Source: Pseudomonadota bacterium (GTDB lineage: Bacteria; Pseudomonadota; Gammaproteobacteria; Xanthomonadales; Xanthomonadaceae). From it: a stretch of DNA of 21,220 nt. Under the pieces are notes generated by a model that saw only the letters and a program-made list of their open reading frames with translations, was not told the origin of the DNA and did not search any database. Of the stretch, positions 13,527 through 21,220 are shown in pieces; the stretch's first letter is position 1, and the number at the start of each line of letters is the position of its first letter. The stretch is taken from positions 1-21,220 of the forward strand of contig JAEXTE010000087.1 in NCBI GenBank assembly GCA_023453655.1, read 5' to 3'. A program made the translations under genes and the position numbers.

Positions 13527-16500
13527 GTGCGGACGATCGCCTTGACAGTGCTGTTGTGGTGGCTGGCGGCGGCAGGTGCGGCGGCCGCGCCGGAGCCGCT
13601 CGCGCCGCCGCAGCTGCCGATGCCGCGCCAGATCAGCGTGTACGACGGGCTGCCGTCGAACCGCATCAACGCGCTGGCGGAGGATCGCCAGGGCTACCTG
13701 TGGATCGCCACGCGCGACGGGCTCGCCCGCTACGATGGCGTCGGCTACCGCATCTGGCGCGTCGGCGACGGCCTGCGCGACAACCACGTCTGGACCGTGT
13801 TCGTGGACGACCGCGACCGGGTCTGGATCGGCACCCAGAACGGCGGACTGGCGATGCTCGATACGTCGCGTCGCGACTTCGTCCATTTCGATCGCGGCAC
13901 GCATCCGCAGATCGGCAGCGACGACGTGTGGTCGGTGGCGCAGACGCCCGATGGCGCGATCTGGTTCGGCACCGCCGACGGCGGCCTGCACCGCATCGAC
14001 GAAGGCGGCACGATCCGGCGCTTCATGCCCGAGGTCGGCAATCCGCGCAGCCTGCCCTCGGCGTCGGTCACCTGGCTGCGCGTGGACCGGCGCGGCCGGC
14101 TGTGGGTGGGTACCTACCATGGGCTGGCACGCTGGACCGGCGATGGCTTCGACCGCCTGCTGCAGGAGGTGCGGCCCAGCCCGGCGGTCAACGCACTGGT
14201 GCTCGACCAGGCCGGCGACCTGTGGATCGGCACCTCCAGCAGCGCCTGGGTGTATCGCGACGCCAGCGGCGCGATCGAGCCCGCGCCCTGGCGCGATCCC
14301 GTGCTGGGGCAGCCGGTGCTGAGCATGCTGGTGCAGGACGGCCAGGGCGCGCACTGGCTCGATACCCGCAGCGGCCTGGCGCTCGAACGCGGCGGCCGCA
14401 TCGAGGACGTGCCGCTGTACAGCAACACCAGTCGCGGCCTGGTGCGGCCCGCCTGGTCGGCCGCGCTCGAGGACCGCGAGGGCGGCCTGTGGCTGGCCAG
14501 CTCCGAGACCGGGCTGTGGCACCTGCCGGCCAACTGGCGCAATTTCACCGCGCTGCGCCGTCGCCTCGACGATCCGGACTCTTCCGGCAACGCCTTCGTC
14601 TACAGCGCCACGCCCGCCATCGACGGCGGTTTCTGGCTGGTCGGTACCGGCGGCGTGCTGGACTGGCTCGATCCGCACACGGCCCGCGTGCAGCACCGCG
14701 CCAGCGGCGTCTGCGGGGACCTGCTGCCCTATGTGGTGCGCGAGGTGCGCGACCGCAGCGTGTGGATCGGCTGCCATGGCTCCATCACCCGCTACGACCC
14801 GGCGATCGGGGCGATGCGGCGCTGGTTCCAGGGCGAGGCGGTGGATCCGGCCCCGCCGGGCGTGGTCACCCAGATCGTCGAGGAGCCCGACGGTGCGATC
14901 TGGCTCGCCTCGACCGATGCGCTGCAGCTGCGCGGTCCGGACGGCGAGCTGCGCGCCACCGTGGCGGCGGGTGGTCCCGAAGGCTTTCCGCTCGGCAACG
15001 CCCTGCAGCAGGTGTCGCGTGGCCCGGACGGCGCGCTGTGGCTGGCCACCTCGCGCGGGCTGCTGATGTGGAATGCGGGCGCGCGCGCGTTCGAGCCGGT
15101 CCCGGGCGGGCCCGGGTGGCAGGTATTCGCCTTCGGCTACGCGCCGGACGATACGGTCTGGGTCGGCGGCAGCGGCATCCTGGTGTCGTACCGCTGGACC
15201 GGCGCCGAGCTGATCGCCGAACGCACCGTGGACGCGCGCCACGGCCTGCCGGCGGTCGCGCCCGGCGGCCTGGCGGTGGATGCCTCGGGCGTGGTGTGGA
15301 TGAGCACGCCGCGCGGCCTGGTCCGCTACGACCCGCAGCGCGAGCGCCTGCGCGTGTACAGCGTGCTCGACGGCCTGCCCAGCCAGCAGTTCAGCGACTA
15401 TCCCTTCGAGGCCTCGTCGCGCGGCTACATCGCCGTCGGCACCGCCGATGGCCTGCTGCTGTTCCACCCGCGCCAGGTGCAGGTGAGCGACCGCGCGCCG
15501 ACGCTGGCGGTCGAATCGGTCAGCCTGCGCCGCGGCGAGGCCGTGGTCGACCTGCCGGTCGATGAGCCCATCGTCCTGCAGCACGACGATCGCGACCTGC
15601 GCGTGGTCGCGCGCCTGCTCTCGTTCACCGACGCGCACGCCCATCGCTACCGCTACCGGCTGCAGGGCTACGATCCCGACTGGGTCGAGGCCGGTGCCTC
15701 GGGCGAGCGCGTGTTTCCCAGCCTGCACCACGGCCGCTACGTGCTGGAGCTGCAGGCGCGCACCGCCGACGGCGAATGGACGCCCGTGCAGCGGCTCGAG
15801 CTGCGGGTGCGCGAACCGTGGTGGCGCACGGGCACGGCCACCGCCATCTGGATCCTGTCGGTGCTGGTGCTGCTGGCGCTGGTGGCCAGCCAGTACCGCG
15901 CGCGGCTCAAGCGCCGCCACGCCTGGCAGCTGGCCGAGCACAAGCGCGAGCTGGCCGAGCAGGCCTCGCTGGCCAAGACCCGCTTCCTGGCCACCCTGGG
16001 CCACGAGGTGCGCACGCCGATGACCGGCGTGCTGGGCATGAGCGAACTGCTGGCCGCGACCGACCTGGACGAGCGCCAGCGCGGGCACGTCGAATCGATC
16101 CGCCGCGCCGGCGAACACCTCCTGCGCCTGGTCAACGACGCGCTGGACCTGGCGCGGATCGAGGCCGACCGCCTGCAGCTCGACCAGCAGCCTTTCGACC
16201 TCCATGCGCTGGTGCGCGAGGTGGTGGCGTTCTGCGCGCCGCAGGCGAGGCAGCGCGGCCTGGCCTTCGACGACGCGATCGCCCCCGGGGTGCCGCGCTG
16301 GATGCTGGGCGACGCCGGGCGCGTGCGCCAGATCCTGCTCAACCTGCTCGGCAACGCCGTCAAGTTCACCGAGCGCGGCAGCGTGGCGCTGCACGTGGAC
16401 GCGATGCAGCCCGAAGGCGTGCGCCTGAGCGTGCGCGACACCGGGCCGGGGCTCAACGAGGAGCAGAGGCAGCGCCTGTTCCGCCGCTTCGAACAGGCCG

Positions 16501-17060
16501 AGGGCGCCCGCACCAGCGCCCGCTATGGCGGCAGCGGCCTGGGCCTGGCGATCTCGCAGGAACTGGCCGCGGCGATGGGAGGCCGCATCGACATCGACAG
16601 CGCGCCGGGCCAGGGCACCACCTTCATCGTCGAGCTGCCGCTGCAGGCCTGCGCGCCGCCGGCGGAGGAGGAGCCCGCGGAGATCGTCGCCGCGCCGCGA
16701 GGGCTGTCCCTGCTGCTGGTCGAGGACGATGCCACCATCGCGCGCGTGGTCAGCGGCCTGCTCGAAGGCCAGGGCCACCGCGTGGTGCATGTCGCGCACG
16801 GACTGGCCGCGCTGTCGGAGCTGCCGGTGAACGCGTTCGACGCCGCCCTGCTCGACCTCGACCTGCCCGGCATCGACGGCCTGGCGCTGGCGCGGCTGAT
16901 GCGCGGCAACGGTTTCGACGCACCGCTGATCGCGGTGACCGCGCGCGCCGACGGCGAGGCCGAGGCCGCCGCCGCCGAGGCGGGATTCGACGCCTTCCTG
17001 CGCAAGCCGGTGACCGGCGCGATGCTCGCCGGCGTGCTGGCGGAGGTCGTGCGGCGCTGA
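13527..17060 (+). CDS. Hybrid two-component sensor kinase with two periplasmic beta-propellers
   Basis: 1177 residues from a GTG at 13527, just after GGGGAGG. This start gives a clean signal peptide (about 1-21, ending AGAAAA). Residues 35-650 carry fourteen Reg_prop-type repeats of the form DxxGxLWIGTxxGL (for example DRQGYLWIATRDGLARYDG at 53-71 and PDGAIWFGTADGGL at 141-154), enough for two seven-bladed propellers. A Y_Y_Y-type beta domain (about 690-762) and one transmembrane helix (about 773-788) follow. The cytoplasmic part has HisKA with phospho-acceptor His826 (LGHEVRTP), HATPase with Asn943 (NAVKFT), DTGPG (971-975) and GGSGLGLAIS (1001-1010), then a receiver with Glu1066-Asp1067-Asp1068, phospho-acceptor Asp1110 and Lys1160. 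It ends without an AraC-type or other DNA-binding domain, so a separate partner must carry the output. The ligand is unknown; in Bacteroides such propellers sense glycans. Confidence 0.93.
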   Translation: MRTIALTVLLWWLAAAGAAAAPEPLAPPQLPMPRQISVYDGLPSNRINALAEDRQGYLWIATRDGLARYDGVGYRIWRVGDGLRDNHVWTVFVDDRDRVWIGTQNGGLAMLDTSRRDFVHFDRGTHPQIGSDDVWSVAQTPDGAIWFGTADGGLHRIDEGGTIRRFMPEVGNPRSLPSASVTWLRVDRRGRLWVGTYHGLARWTGDGFDRLLQEVRPSPAVNALVLDQAGDLWIGTSSSAWVYRDASGAIEPAPWRDPVLGQPVLSMLVQDGQGAHWLDTRSGLALERGGRIEDVPLYSNTSRGLVRPAWSAALEDREGGLWLASSETGLWHLPANWRNFTALRRRLDDPDSSGNAFVYSATPAIDGGFWLVGTGGVLDWLDPHTARVQHRASGVCGDLLPYVVREVRDRSVWIGCHGSITRYDPAIGAMRRWFQGEAVDPAPPGVVTQIVEEPDGAIWLASTDALQLRGPDGELRATVAAGGPEGFPLGNALQQVSRGPDGALWLATSRGLLMWNAGARAFEPVPGGPGWQVFAFGYAPDDTVWVGGSGILVSYRWTGAELIAERTVDARHGLPAVAPGGLAVDASGVVWMSTPRGLVRYDPQRERLRVYSVLDGLPSQQFSDYPFEASSRGYIAVGTADGLLLFHPRQVQVSDRAPTLAVESVSLRRGEAVVDLPVDEPIVLQHDDRDLRVVARLLSFTDAHAHRYRYRLQGYDPDWVEAGASGERVFPSLHHGRYVLELQARTADGEWTPVQRLELRVREPWWRTGTATAIWILSVLVLLALVASQYRARLKRRHAWQLAEHKRELAEQASLAKTRFLATLGHEVRTPMTGVLGMSELLAATDLDERQRGHVESIRRAGEHLLRLVNDALDLARIEADRLQLDQQPFDLHALVREVVAFCAPQARQRGLAFDDAIAPGVPRWMLGDAGRVRQILLNLLGNAVKFTERGSVALHVDAMQPEGVRLSVRDTGPGLNEEQRQRLFRRFEQAEGARTSARYGGSGLGLAISQELAAAMGGRIDIDSAPGQGTTFIVELPLQACAPPAEEEPAEIVAAPRGLSLLLVEDDATIARVVSGLLEGQGHRVVHVAHGLAALSELPVNAFDAALLDLDLPGIDGLALARLMRGNGFDAPLIAVTARADGEAEAAAAEAGFDAFLRKPVTGAMLAGVLAEVVRR

Positions 17061-17219
17061 GCGCCGGCCCGGAGCTGCGCCGTGGGCCGCGCACTCGACG
17101 TCGCTGCGGTGTTCCGGTCCCGCGGTGGGAATTCTCCGACAAGCCCGGCTGCATCCGACCGATGCCCGCCGCTGCGCGCGCAGGCCAGGCTTGCAGCGCC
17201 ATCCGACCGGAGCCGCCCC

Positions 17220-18077
17220 ATGGGAACCCGCTGCGCGCTGCTGCTGTTCGTCTTCATCGCCGTCTGGGCCGGCGCGTGCGCGGCGCAGCCGCCGCGGCTC
17301 ATGCTGGCCACGGAATACAGGCCCGACATCCGGGTGGAGGACTACTGGGTCAGCGAGAAGCTCGACGGCGTGCGCGGGCACTGGGACGGGCACGCGCTAT
17401 GGACGCGCGGCGGCGGGCGGATCGCGGCGCCGGCGTGGTTCGTCGCGGGTTGGCCGTCCGTGCCGCTGGATGGCGAACTCTGGGTCGCGCGCGGTCGTTT
17501 CGACCAGGTCAGCGCGATCGTGCGTGCGGGGCAGGCCGATGACGCCGCGTGGCGGCAGGTGCGCTTCATGGTGTTCGACCTGCCGACGCACGCAGGCGGG
17601 TTCGAAGCACGCCTGGCGCGCCTGCGCCGGCTGCTCGACGATGCGGGGGTGCCGTGGCTGCTGCCCGTCCGGCAGGAACGCCTGGCCGACGGCGGCGCGC
17701 TGCAGGCGCGGCTGAAGGCGGTGGTCGCAGCCGGCGGGGAAGGACTGATGCTGCACCATCGCGACGCGCGCTACGTCGCCGGCCGCAGCAGCGGACTGCT
17801 CAAGCTCAAGCCCTGGCAGGACGCTGAGGCGCGCGTGGTCGGATACACGCCCGGGCGCGGCAAGTACGCGGGCATGACCGGGGCGCTGGTGGTGGAGCGG
17901 CCCGACGGGCTGCGCTTCCGCCTGGGCAGCGGGCTCGACGATGCGCAGCGGGCATCGCCGCCGCCGCTCGGCAGCCAGGTCACTTACCGCTACAGCGGCC
18001 TGACCGGCCGGGGCGTGCCGCGTTTCGCACGCTTCCTGCGCGTGCGCCACGACATGCCGCCGATGGAGTCGAGATGA
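17220..18077 (+). CDS. ligE: Secreted ATP-dependent DNA ligase, LigE type
   Basis: 285 residues, the size of minimal LigE ligases. A signal peptide (about 1-22, hydrophobic LLLFVFIAVWAGA) predicts export to the periplasm. Nucleotidyltransferase motifs are in order: motif I EKLDGVRG with the adenylated Lys47, motif III DGELW (Glu86), motif IIIa FMVFD (116-120), motif IV EGLMLHH (Glu174) and motif V LLKLKPW (Lys195, Lys197). A C-terminal OB domain follows (VVGYTPGRGKYAGMTGALVV and VTYRYSGLT). The enzyme seals nicked DNA with ATP. LigE proteins have been linked to extracellular or incoming DNA, as in uptake and biofilm, so the role here is inferred. GGAG lies 7 bases before the ATG. The gene is 160 bases after the kinase gene, on the same strand, and converges on hemE. 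Confidence 0.92.
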   Translation: MGTRCALLLFVFIAVWAGACAAQPPRLMLATEYRPDIRVEDYWVSEKLDGVRGHWDGHALWTRGGGRIAAPAWFVAGWPSVPLDGELWVARGRFDQVSAIVRAGQADDAAWRQVRFMVFDLPTHAGGFEARLARLRRLLDDAGVPWLLPVRQERLADGGALQARLKAVVAAGGEGLMLHHRDARYVAGRSSGLLKLKPWQDAEARVVGYTPGRGKYAGMTGALVVERPDGLRFRLGSGLDDAQRASPPPLGSQVTYRYSGLTGRGVPRFARFLRVRHDMPPMESR

Positions 18078-18128
18078 GGCTGGCCCGACCCGCGGGGCGA
18101 GGCCGTTCGACCCAACGCCAGCGAGGCC

Positions 18129-19202
18129 TCAGCGCGCGCTGTAGGCGTGGACCTCGTCGACCAGTACGGCCACGTGCTCCGGGTTCATGTCCGGCGACAT
18201 GCCGTGGCCGAGGTTGAACACGTGCCCTTCGCGCGAGCCACCGTTGCCGTCGCGGTAGCTGTCGAGCGCGCGGCGCACCTCGCGACGCACCGCATCGGGC
18301 GAGCCGTAGAGCGTGGTGGGGTCGAGGTTGCCCTGCAGGGCGACGCGGCCGCCGGTGCGGCGCGCAGCCTCGCCCAGCTCGACCAGCCAGTCCACGCCAA
18401 TCCCCTCGGCGCCGGTGTCGGCCAGGTCTTCCAGGTAGGCGGCGGTGCCCTTGCCGAACAGGATCAGCGGCGTGCGCTGCGCGCCTTCGCCGCGCTCCAG
18501 GCCCTGGGCGATGCGCTGCAGGTAGGGCAGCGAGAACTCGCGGTACATGGCCGGCGAGAGCACGCCGCCCCAGGTGTCGAACACCTGCAGCGCCTGCGCG
18601 CCGGCCGCGCGTTGCGCGGCGAGGTAGGCGATCACGGCATCGGCGGTGACCGAGAGCAGCGCGTGCAGCGCGGCCGGTTCGTTGAGCGCCATCGCCTTGA
18701 TGCGCGCGAAGTCCTTGCTGCCGCCGCCCTCGACCATGTAGCAGGCCAGGGTCCAGGGGCTGCCGGAGAAGCCGATCAGCGGCACCGCGCCGTCGAGTTC
18801 GCGGCGGATCACGCGCACCGCGTCCATCACGTAACCCAGCTCGGTCTCCATGTCGGGCACGCCCAGCTTCGCCACGTCGGCGGCGCGGCGCACCGGCCGC
18901 TCGAACTTCGGGCCCTCGCCCTCGACGAAGTACAGGCCCAGGCCCATGGCGTCGGGGATGGTGAGGATGTCGGAGAACAGGATCGCCGCGTCCAGTGGGA
19001 AGCGGCGCAGCGGCTGCAGGGTGACCTCGCAGGCCACGTCCGGGTTCTTGGCCATGCCCAGGAAGCTGCCAGCCTGGCGCCGGGTCTCGCGGTATTCGGG
19101 CAGGTAGCGCCCGGCCTGGCGCATCAGCCACACCGGCGTGCAGTCCACGGGTTCGCGGCGCAGGGCGCGCAGGAAGCGATCGTTCTTCAGGGGGCTGGTC
19201 AT
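18129..19202 (-). CDS. hemE: Uroporphyrinogen decarboxylase
   Basis: 357 residues, the standard length. It removes four carboxyl groups from uroporphyrinogen III to give coproporphyrinogen III in cytosolic haem synthesis. Both family signatures are visible: [16 protein letters not shown] (23-38) with Arg28 and Arg32, and [18 protein letters not shown] (144-161) with the conserved tyrosine Tyr155. The catalytic aspartate is Asp78 ([13 protein letters not shown]). The C-terminal HVFNLGHGM carries the conserved histidine. The ATG at 19202 follows a GGAA-like site. The gene lies downstream of aroK-aroB and the WGR gene on the same strand, with a 139-base gap containing a hairpin, so it may have its own promoter. 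Confidence 0.97.
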   Translation of the reverse strand: MTSPLKNDRFLRALRREPVDCTPVWLMRQAGRYLPEYRETRRQAGSFLGMAKNPDVACEVTLQPLRRFPLDAAILFSDILTIPDAMGLGLYFVEGEGPKFERPVRRAADVAKLGVPDMETELGYVMDAVRVIRRELDGAVPLIGFSGSPWTLACYMVEGGGSKDFARIKAMALNEPAALHALLSVTADAVIAYLAAQRAAGAQALQVFDTWGGVLSPAMYREFSLPYLQRIAQGLERGEGAQRTPLILFGKGTAAYLEDLADTGAEGIGVDWLVELGEAARRTGGRVALQGNLDPTTLYGSPDAVRREVRRALDSYRDGNGGSREGHVFNLGHGMSPDMNPEHVAVLVDEVHAYSAR

Positions 19203-19238
19203 GGCGTTTCCATCGGCGGTCGTCGGCCCGGACGGCCT

Positions 19239-19257
19239 GTCGCGCGCAGCGCGCGAC
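19239..19257. terminator. Perfect GC hairpin between the WGR gene and hemE
   Basis: GTCGCGCG-CAG-CGCGCGAC gives an 8-bp stem with a triloop. It lies downstream of the WGR stop and 37 bases upstream of the hemE ATG, read on the minus strand. It lacks a U-run. It could end the upstream transcript or sit in the hemE leader. Confidence 0.35.
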
Positions 19258-19341
19258 CGGGCGACCCGCAGCGACGGTGCGCGGGCAGGGCGGGAATGGG
19301 TGGAACGGGCCGGGGCGGCAGGGTCCGCGGCGTGGCGATGC

Positions 19342-19596
19342 TCACTTCGGCGCGCCCGCGCCTTCGGCGTACATCAGCTGGAAACCGCGGCGCAGCTGGG
19401 CGTCGCGGGCACGTTCGAGCGCGGCCAGCGCGCTGGCGTGGTCCAGGTACTGCTCGCGGCGCAGGGTGCTGCGGCCGCCGGTCTGGCCGGTTTCGCGCAG
19501 CAGCGTCCAGGCGCCCAGCAGGTCCGGCTGCAGGGTCAGCTGCACGAAGCGCGGGGCTTCGCGACCTTCGGGACGTTGTTGCAGGAGCAGGCGCAT
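19342..19596 (-). CDS. Small WGR-domain protein
   Basis: 84 residues. The whole protein is one WGR-like domain: [20 protein letters not shown] (about 14-33), then [19 protein letters not shown] and an alpha-helical end ([20 protein letters not shown]). WGR domains are small folds found in PARPs and in stand-alone bacterial proteins, where nucleic-acid binding is suspected. The namesake W-G-R triplet here reads T-G-Q, so the nominal core is degenerate even though the surrounding pattern is clear. A TACAAT box on the minus strand (19606-19611) is only 9 bases before the ATG, suggesting a near-leaderless mRNA. It lies between aroB and hemE on the same strand. Its function is unknown. Confidence 0.72.
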   Translation of the reverse strand: MRLLLQQRPEGREAPRFVQLTLQPDLLGAWTLLRETGQTGGRSTLRREQYLDHASALAALERARDAQLRRGFQLMYAEGAGAPK

Positions 19597-19605
19597 GGGC
19601 CGCCC

Positions 19606-19611
19606 ATTGTA
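19606..19611 (-). promoter_or_regulatory. Candidate -10 box of the WGR gene
   Basis: TACAAT on the minus strand, 9 bases ahead of the ATG at 19596, in the short gap after aroB. The implied start point is 2-3 bases before the ATG. No clear -35 was found. Confidence 0.3.
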
Positions 19612-19656
19612 CGTCGCGGCGCGGCCGCGGCCCGACCCCGCGCGCCGGCGGCCGGA

Positions 19657-20748
19657 TCAGGCCTCCAGCACCGCGCGCACCGCGTCCTCGGGGACGTCGG
19701 CCTGCACCCGGGCGCGGCCCGGGCCGTCCCAGACGATGAAGCGCAGGCCGCCGGCCTGGGCCTTCTTGTCCAGGCGCATGTGGCCCAGCAGGGCTCCCGT
19801 GTCCAGGCCGGCGGGCGGATCGACCGGCAGGCCGAAGCGCTGCAGCAGGCCACGCAGGCGCGCGGTGTCGGCTGCGCCGGCCAGGCCCAGGCGTTCGGAC
19901 AGGCGCGCGGCCTGGACCATGCCCACCGCCACCGCCTCGCCGTGGATCAGCCCGCCATACCCCTGTTCGGTCTCGATCGCATGGCCGAAGGTGTGGCCGA
20001 AGTTGAGCAGGGCGCGTTCGCCGTGCTCGAACGGATCGCGCTCGACGATCGCGGCCTTGTGCGCGCAGCTGCGCGCGATCGCCTCGGCCAGCGCGCCGTC
20101 GTCCATCGCCAGCAGCGCCGCGGCATTGGCGTCGAGCCAGTCGAGGAAGGCGGCATCGATGATGGCCCCGTACTTCACCACCTCGGCCAGGCCGGCGCGC
20201 AGTTCGCGTGCGGGCAGGGTGCGCAGGGTGGCGGTGTCGGCCAGCACCGCGCGCGGTGGATGGAAGGCGCCGACCAGGTTCTTGCCCTGCGGCAGGTCGA
20301 CCGCGGTCTTGCCGCCCACAGAGGAGTCGACCATCGCCAGCAGGGTGGTCGGCAGCTGCACGCAGTCGACGCCGCGCATCCAGGCCGCCGCGGCGAAGCC
20401 GGCCAGGTCGCCCACCACGCCGCCGCCCAGGGCGTACACGGTGGCGTCGCGGCGCGCGCCGGCGCGGGCGATCGCGTCGATGGCCTCGCCGAAGCGCGCC
20501 AGCGTCTTGGAAGCCTCGCCGGCCGGCAGCGTCCAGTGTCCGACCTGCAGGCCCGGGCGCGCCGACCGTAGCGCGTCGAGCACGCGCTGCAGGTAGAGCG
20601 GGGCGACCGCGTCGTCGCTGACCACGAAGGCGTCGCCGCCGCGCAGGGTGGCGGCCAGCAGGGCGCCGTCGTCGAGCAGGCCCGGGCCGATGGTGATGGT
20701 GTAGGCGCGGGCGCCGCCGACGGCGACCTCGCGGCGTGGCTGGGTCAT
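19657..20748 (-). CDS. aroB: 3-dehydroquinate synthase
   Basis: 363 residues, the usual length. It cyclises DAHP to 3-dehydroquinate, step two of the shikimate pathway, using NAD and a divalent metal. The NAD-binding [11 protein letters not shown] (108-118) is clear, as are [20 protein letters not shown] (133-152) and [10 protein letters not shown] (156-165). The metal ligands are Glu189 (LAEVVKYG), His252 ([10 protein letters not shown]) and His269 ([11 protein letters not shown]). The ATG at 20748 overlaps the aroK stop (ATGA, 20745-20748), so aroK and aroB are translationally coupled, the common arrangement in proteobacteria. Confidence 0.97.
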   Translation of the reverse strand: MTQPRREVAVGGARAYTITIGPGLLDDGALLAATLRGGDAFVVSDDAVAPLYLQRVLDALRSARPGLQVGHWTLPAGEASKTLARFGEAIDAIARAGARRDATVYALGGGVVGDLAGFAAAAWMRGVDCVQLPTTLLAMVDSSVGGKTAVDLPQGKNLVGAFHPPRAVLADTATLRTLPARELRAGLAEVVKYGAIIDAAFLDWLDANAAALLAMDDGALAEAIARSCAHKAAIVERDPFEHGERALLNFGHTFGHAIETEQGYGGLIHGEAVAVGMVQAARLSERLGLAGAADTARLRGLLQRFGLPVDPPAGLDTGALLGHMRLDKKAQAGGLRFIVWDGPGRARVQADVPEDAVRAVLEA

Positions 20749-21220
20749 GCGCTGGCGGTGTCCTTCAGCTGCGGATCCGGGCCGCGATGCCAGCGCGCCT
20801 GCAGCAGGCGCGCCAGCTGCACGGCCGCCTGCGGCGGGAACCAGGGGTCGGTGTCGAAACGCAGGTCGGCGATCTCCTCGTACAGCGGTGCGCGCTGCGC
20901 GGACAGGCGCTGCAGCACCTGCTCGCGGTCGTCCCCGGCGATCAGCGGGCGGCTGCGGTCGCGGGCCAGGCGGTCGAGCTGGCGCGCCAGGCTGACCTGC
21001 AGGTACACCACGAAGGCGCGCTCGCGCATGCGCTGGCGGCTGCCGGCATCGAGCACCGCGCCGCCACCGGTGGCGATCACCTGGCCCTCGTCCAGCAGCA
21101 GGTGCGCCAGCGTCGCCGATTCGCGCGCGCGGAAGCCGGCCTCGCCCTCGCATTCGAAGATGGTGGGGATGGTGGTGCCCGTCCGCGTCTCGATCTCGCG
21201 GTCGGCATCCACGAACGCCA
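20745..21220 (-). CDS. aroK: Shikimate kinase, C-terminal part (5' end outside the window)
   Basis: The last 157 residues are visible. The P-loop that binds ATP lies beyond the window edge. Visible motifs are the shikimate-binding [22 protein letters not shown] with the shikimate-contacting Arg, IATGGGAVL (the Walker-B-like glycine motif) and the lid segment RDRSRPLI. The C-terminus ends [19 protein letters not shown] and a basic tail. It phosphorylates shikimate to shikimate 3-phosphate. It is coupled to aroB through a 4-base overlap. Since the gene is cut by the window, its start and its upstream neighbour cannot be judged. Confidence 0.95.
   Translation of the reverse strand, partial: AFVDADREIETRTGTTIPTIFECEGEAGFRARESATLAHLLLDEGQVIATGGGAVLDAGSRQRMRERAFVVYLQVSLARQLDRLARDRSRPLIAGDDREQVLQRLSAQRAPLYEEIADLRFDTDPWFPPQAAVQLARLLQARWHRGPDPQLKDTASA

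Noticed and set aside
17152..17209. Direct repeat CATCCGACCG (17152-17161 and 17200-17209) before the ligase gene
   Set aside because: Only 10 bp and two copies 48 bases apart in GC-rich DNA. No attachment site or mobile-element feature is nearby.
12717..17393. A very long open frame (about 1558 codons) on the minus strand opposite the hybrid kinase gene
   Set aside because: Its translation is Ala/Arg/Gln/His-rich with no domain, while the plus frame has a signal peptide, propeller repeats and full kinase motifs. GC-rich codon bias routinely opens the opposite strand.
18147..20571. Plus-strand open frames opposite hemE, the WGR gene and aroB
   Set aside because: They have no recognisable motifs. 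The minus strand has textbook HemE and AroB active-site residues.
1..21220. CRISPR arrays, tRNA/rRNA genes, insertion sequences, phage or toxin-antitoxin modules
   Set aside because: No regularly spaced repeats, cloverleaf-type sequence, transposase or integrase motifs were seen by eye on either strand. A covariance-model scan could not be run.

Overview
The window is a high-GC chromosomal segment with tightly packed genes. Its gene content points to a gammaproteobacterium of the Xanthomonadaceae/Lysobacteraceae (Lysobacter, Luteimonas or a close relative). The pointers are a SAM-I riboswitch ahead of a metX-metB-hom operon, an aroK-aroB / small WGR protein / hemE cluster, a YceI / cytochrome b561 / YceI cassette, and a large two-propeller hybrid histidine kinase. 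The taxonomic call is inference from gene content. No tRNA, rRNA, CRISPR array, insertion sequence or phage gene was seen.

Layout. Positions 1-4903 are all on the minus strand: the 5' part of an AsmA-family gene, a hemolysin III family membrane protein, peptide chain release factor 3 (prfC), and a translationally coupled pair made of a phytase-like beta-propeller lipoprotein and a DUF4124 + M23 metallopeptidase. Positions 4904-5224 form a regulatory region: a perfect inverted repeat abutting a TTGACA -35 box, then a complete SAM-I riboswitch aptamer and its expression platform. These drive the plus-strand operon metX-metB-hom (5225-8567), whose genes are joined by two ATGA overlaps. Together the three enzymes make homoserine, activate it, and condense it with cysteine to cystathionine. 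A hairpin follows the operon. Next come two small genes that share a C-terminal membrane tail: an XRE-type HTH protein with a membrane anchor, and a 61-residue membrane protein that carries only the tail.

Positions 9388-11101 hold a minus-strand iron-sulfur L-serine dehydratase (sdaA) and, divergent from it, a short glutaredoxin-like protein. A 411-base gap (11102-11512) contains hairpins and what looks like a frameshifted gene remnant. Positions 11513-13381 (minus) encode two periplasmic YceI proteins around a cytochrome b561. A divergent gene (13527-17060) encodes a 1177-residue hybrid histidine kinase with fourteen propeller repeats and a receiver but no DNA-binding domain. It is followed by a secreted ATP-dependent DNA ligase of the LigE type. 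The window ends on the minus strand with hemE, a small WGR-domain protein, aroB and a truncated aroK.

Most of the window is core metabolism. The parts most worth a second look are the layered control region of the met operon, including a 9-nt element shared by the aptamer and the metX ribosome binding site; the paired HTH-membrane and mini-membrane proteins; the gene remnant at 11107-11453; and the hybrid kinase that has no output domain.
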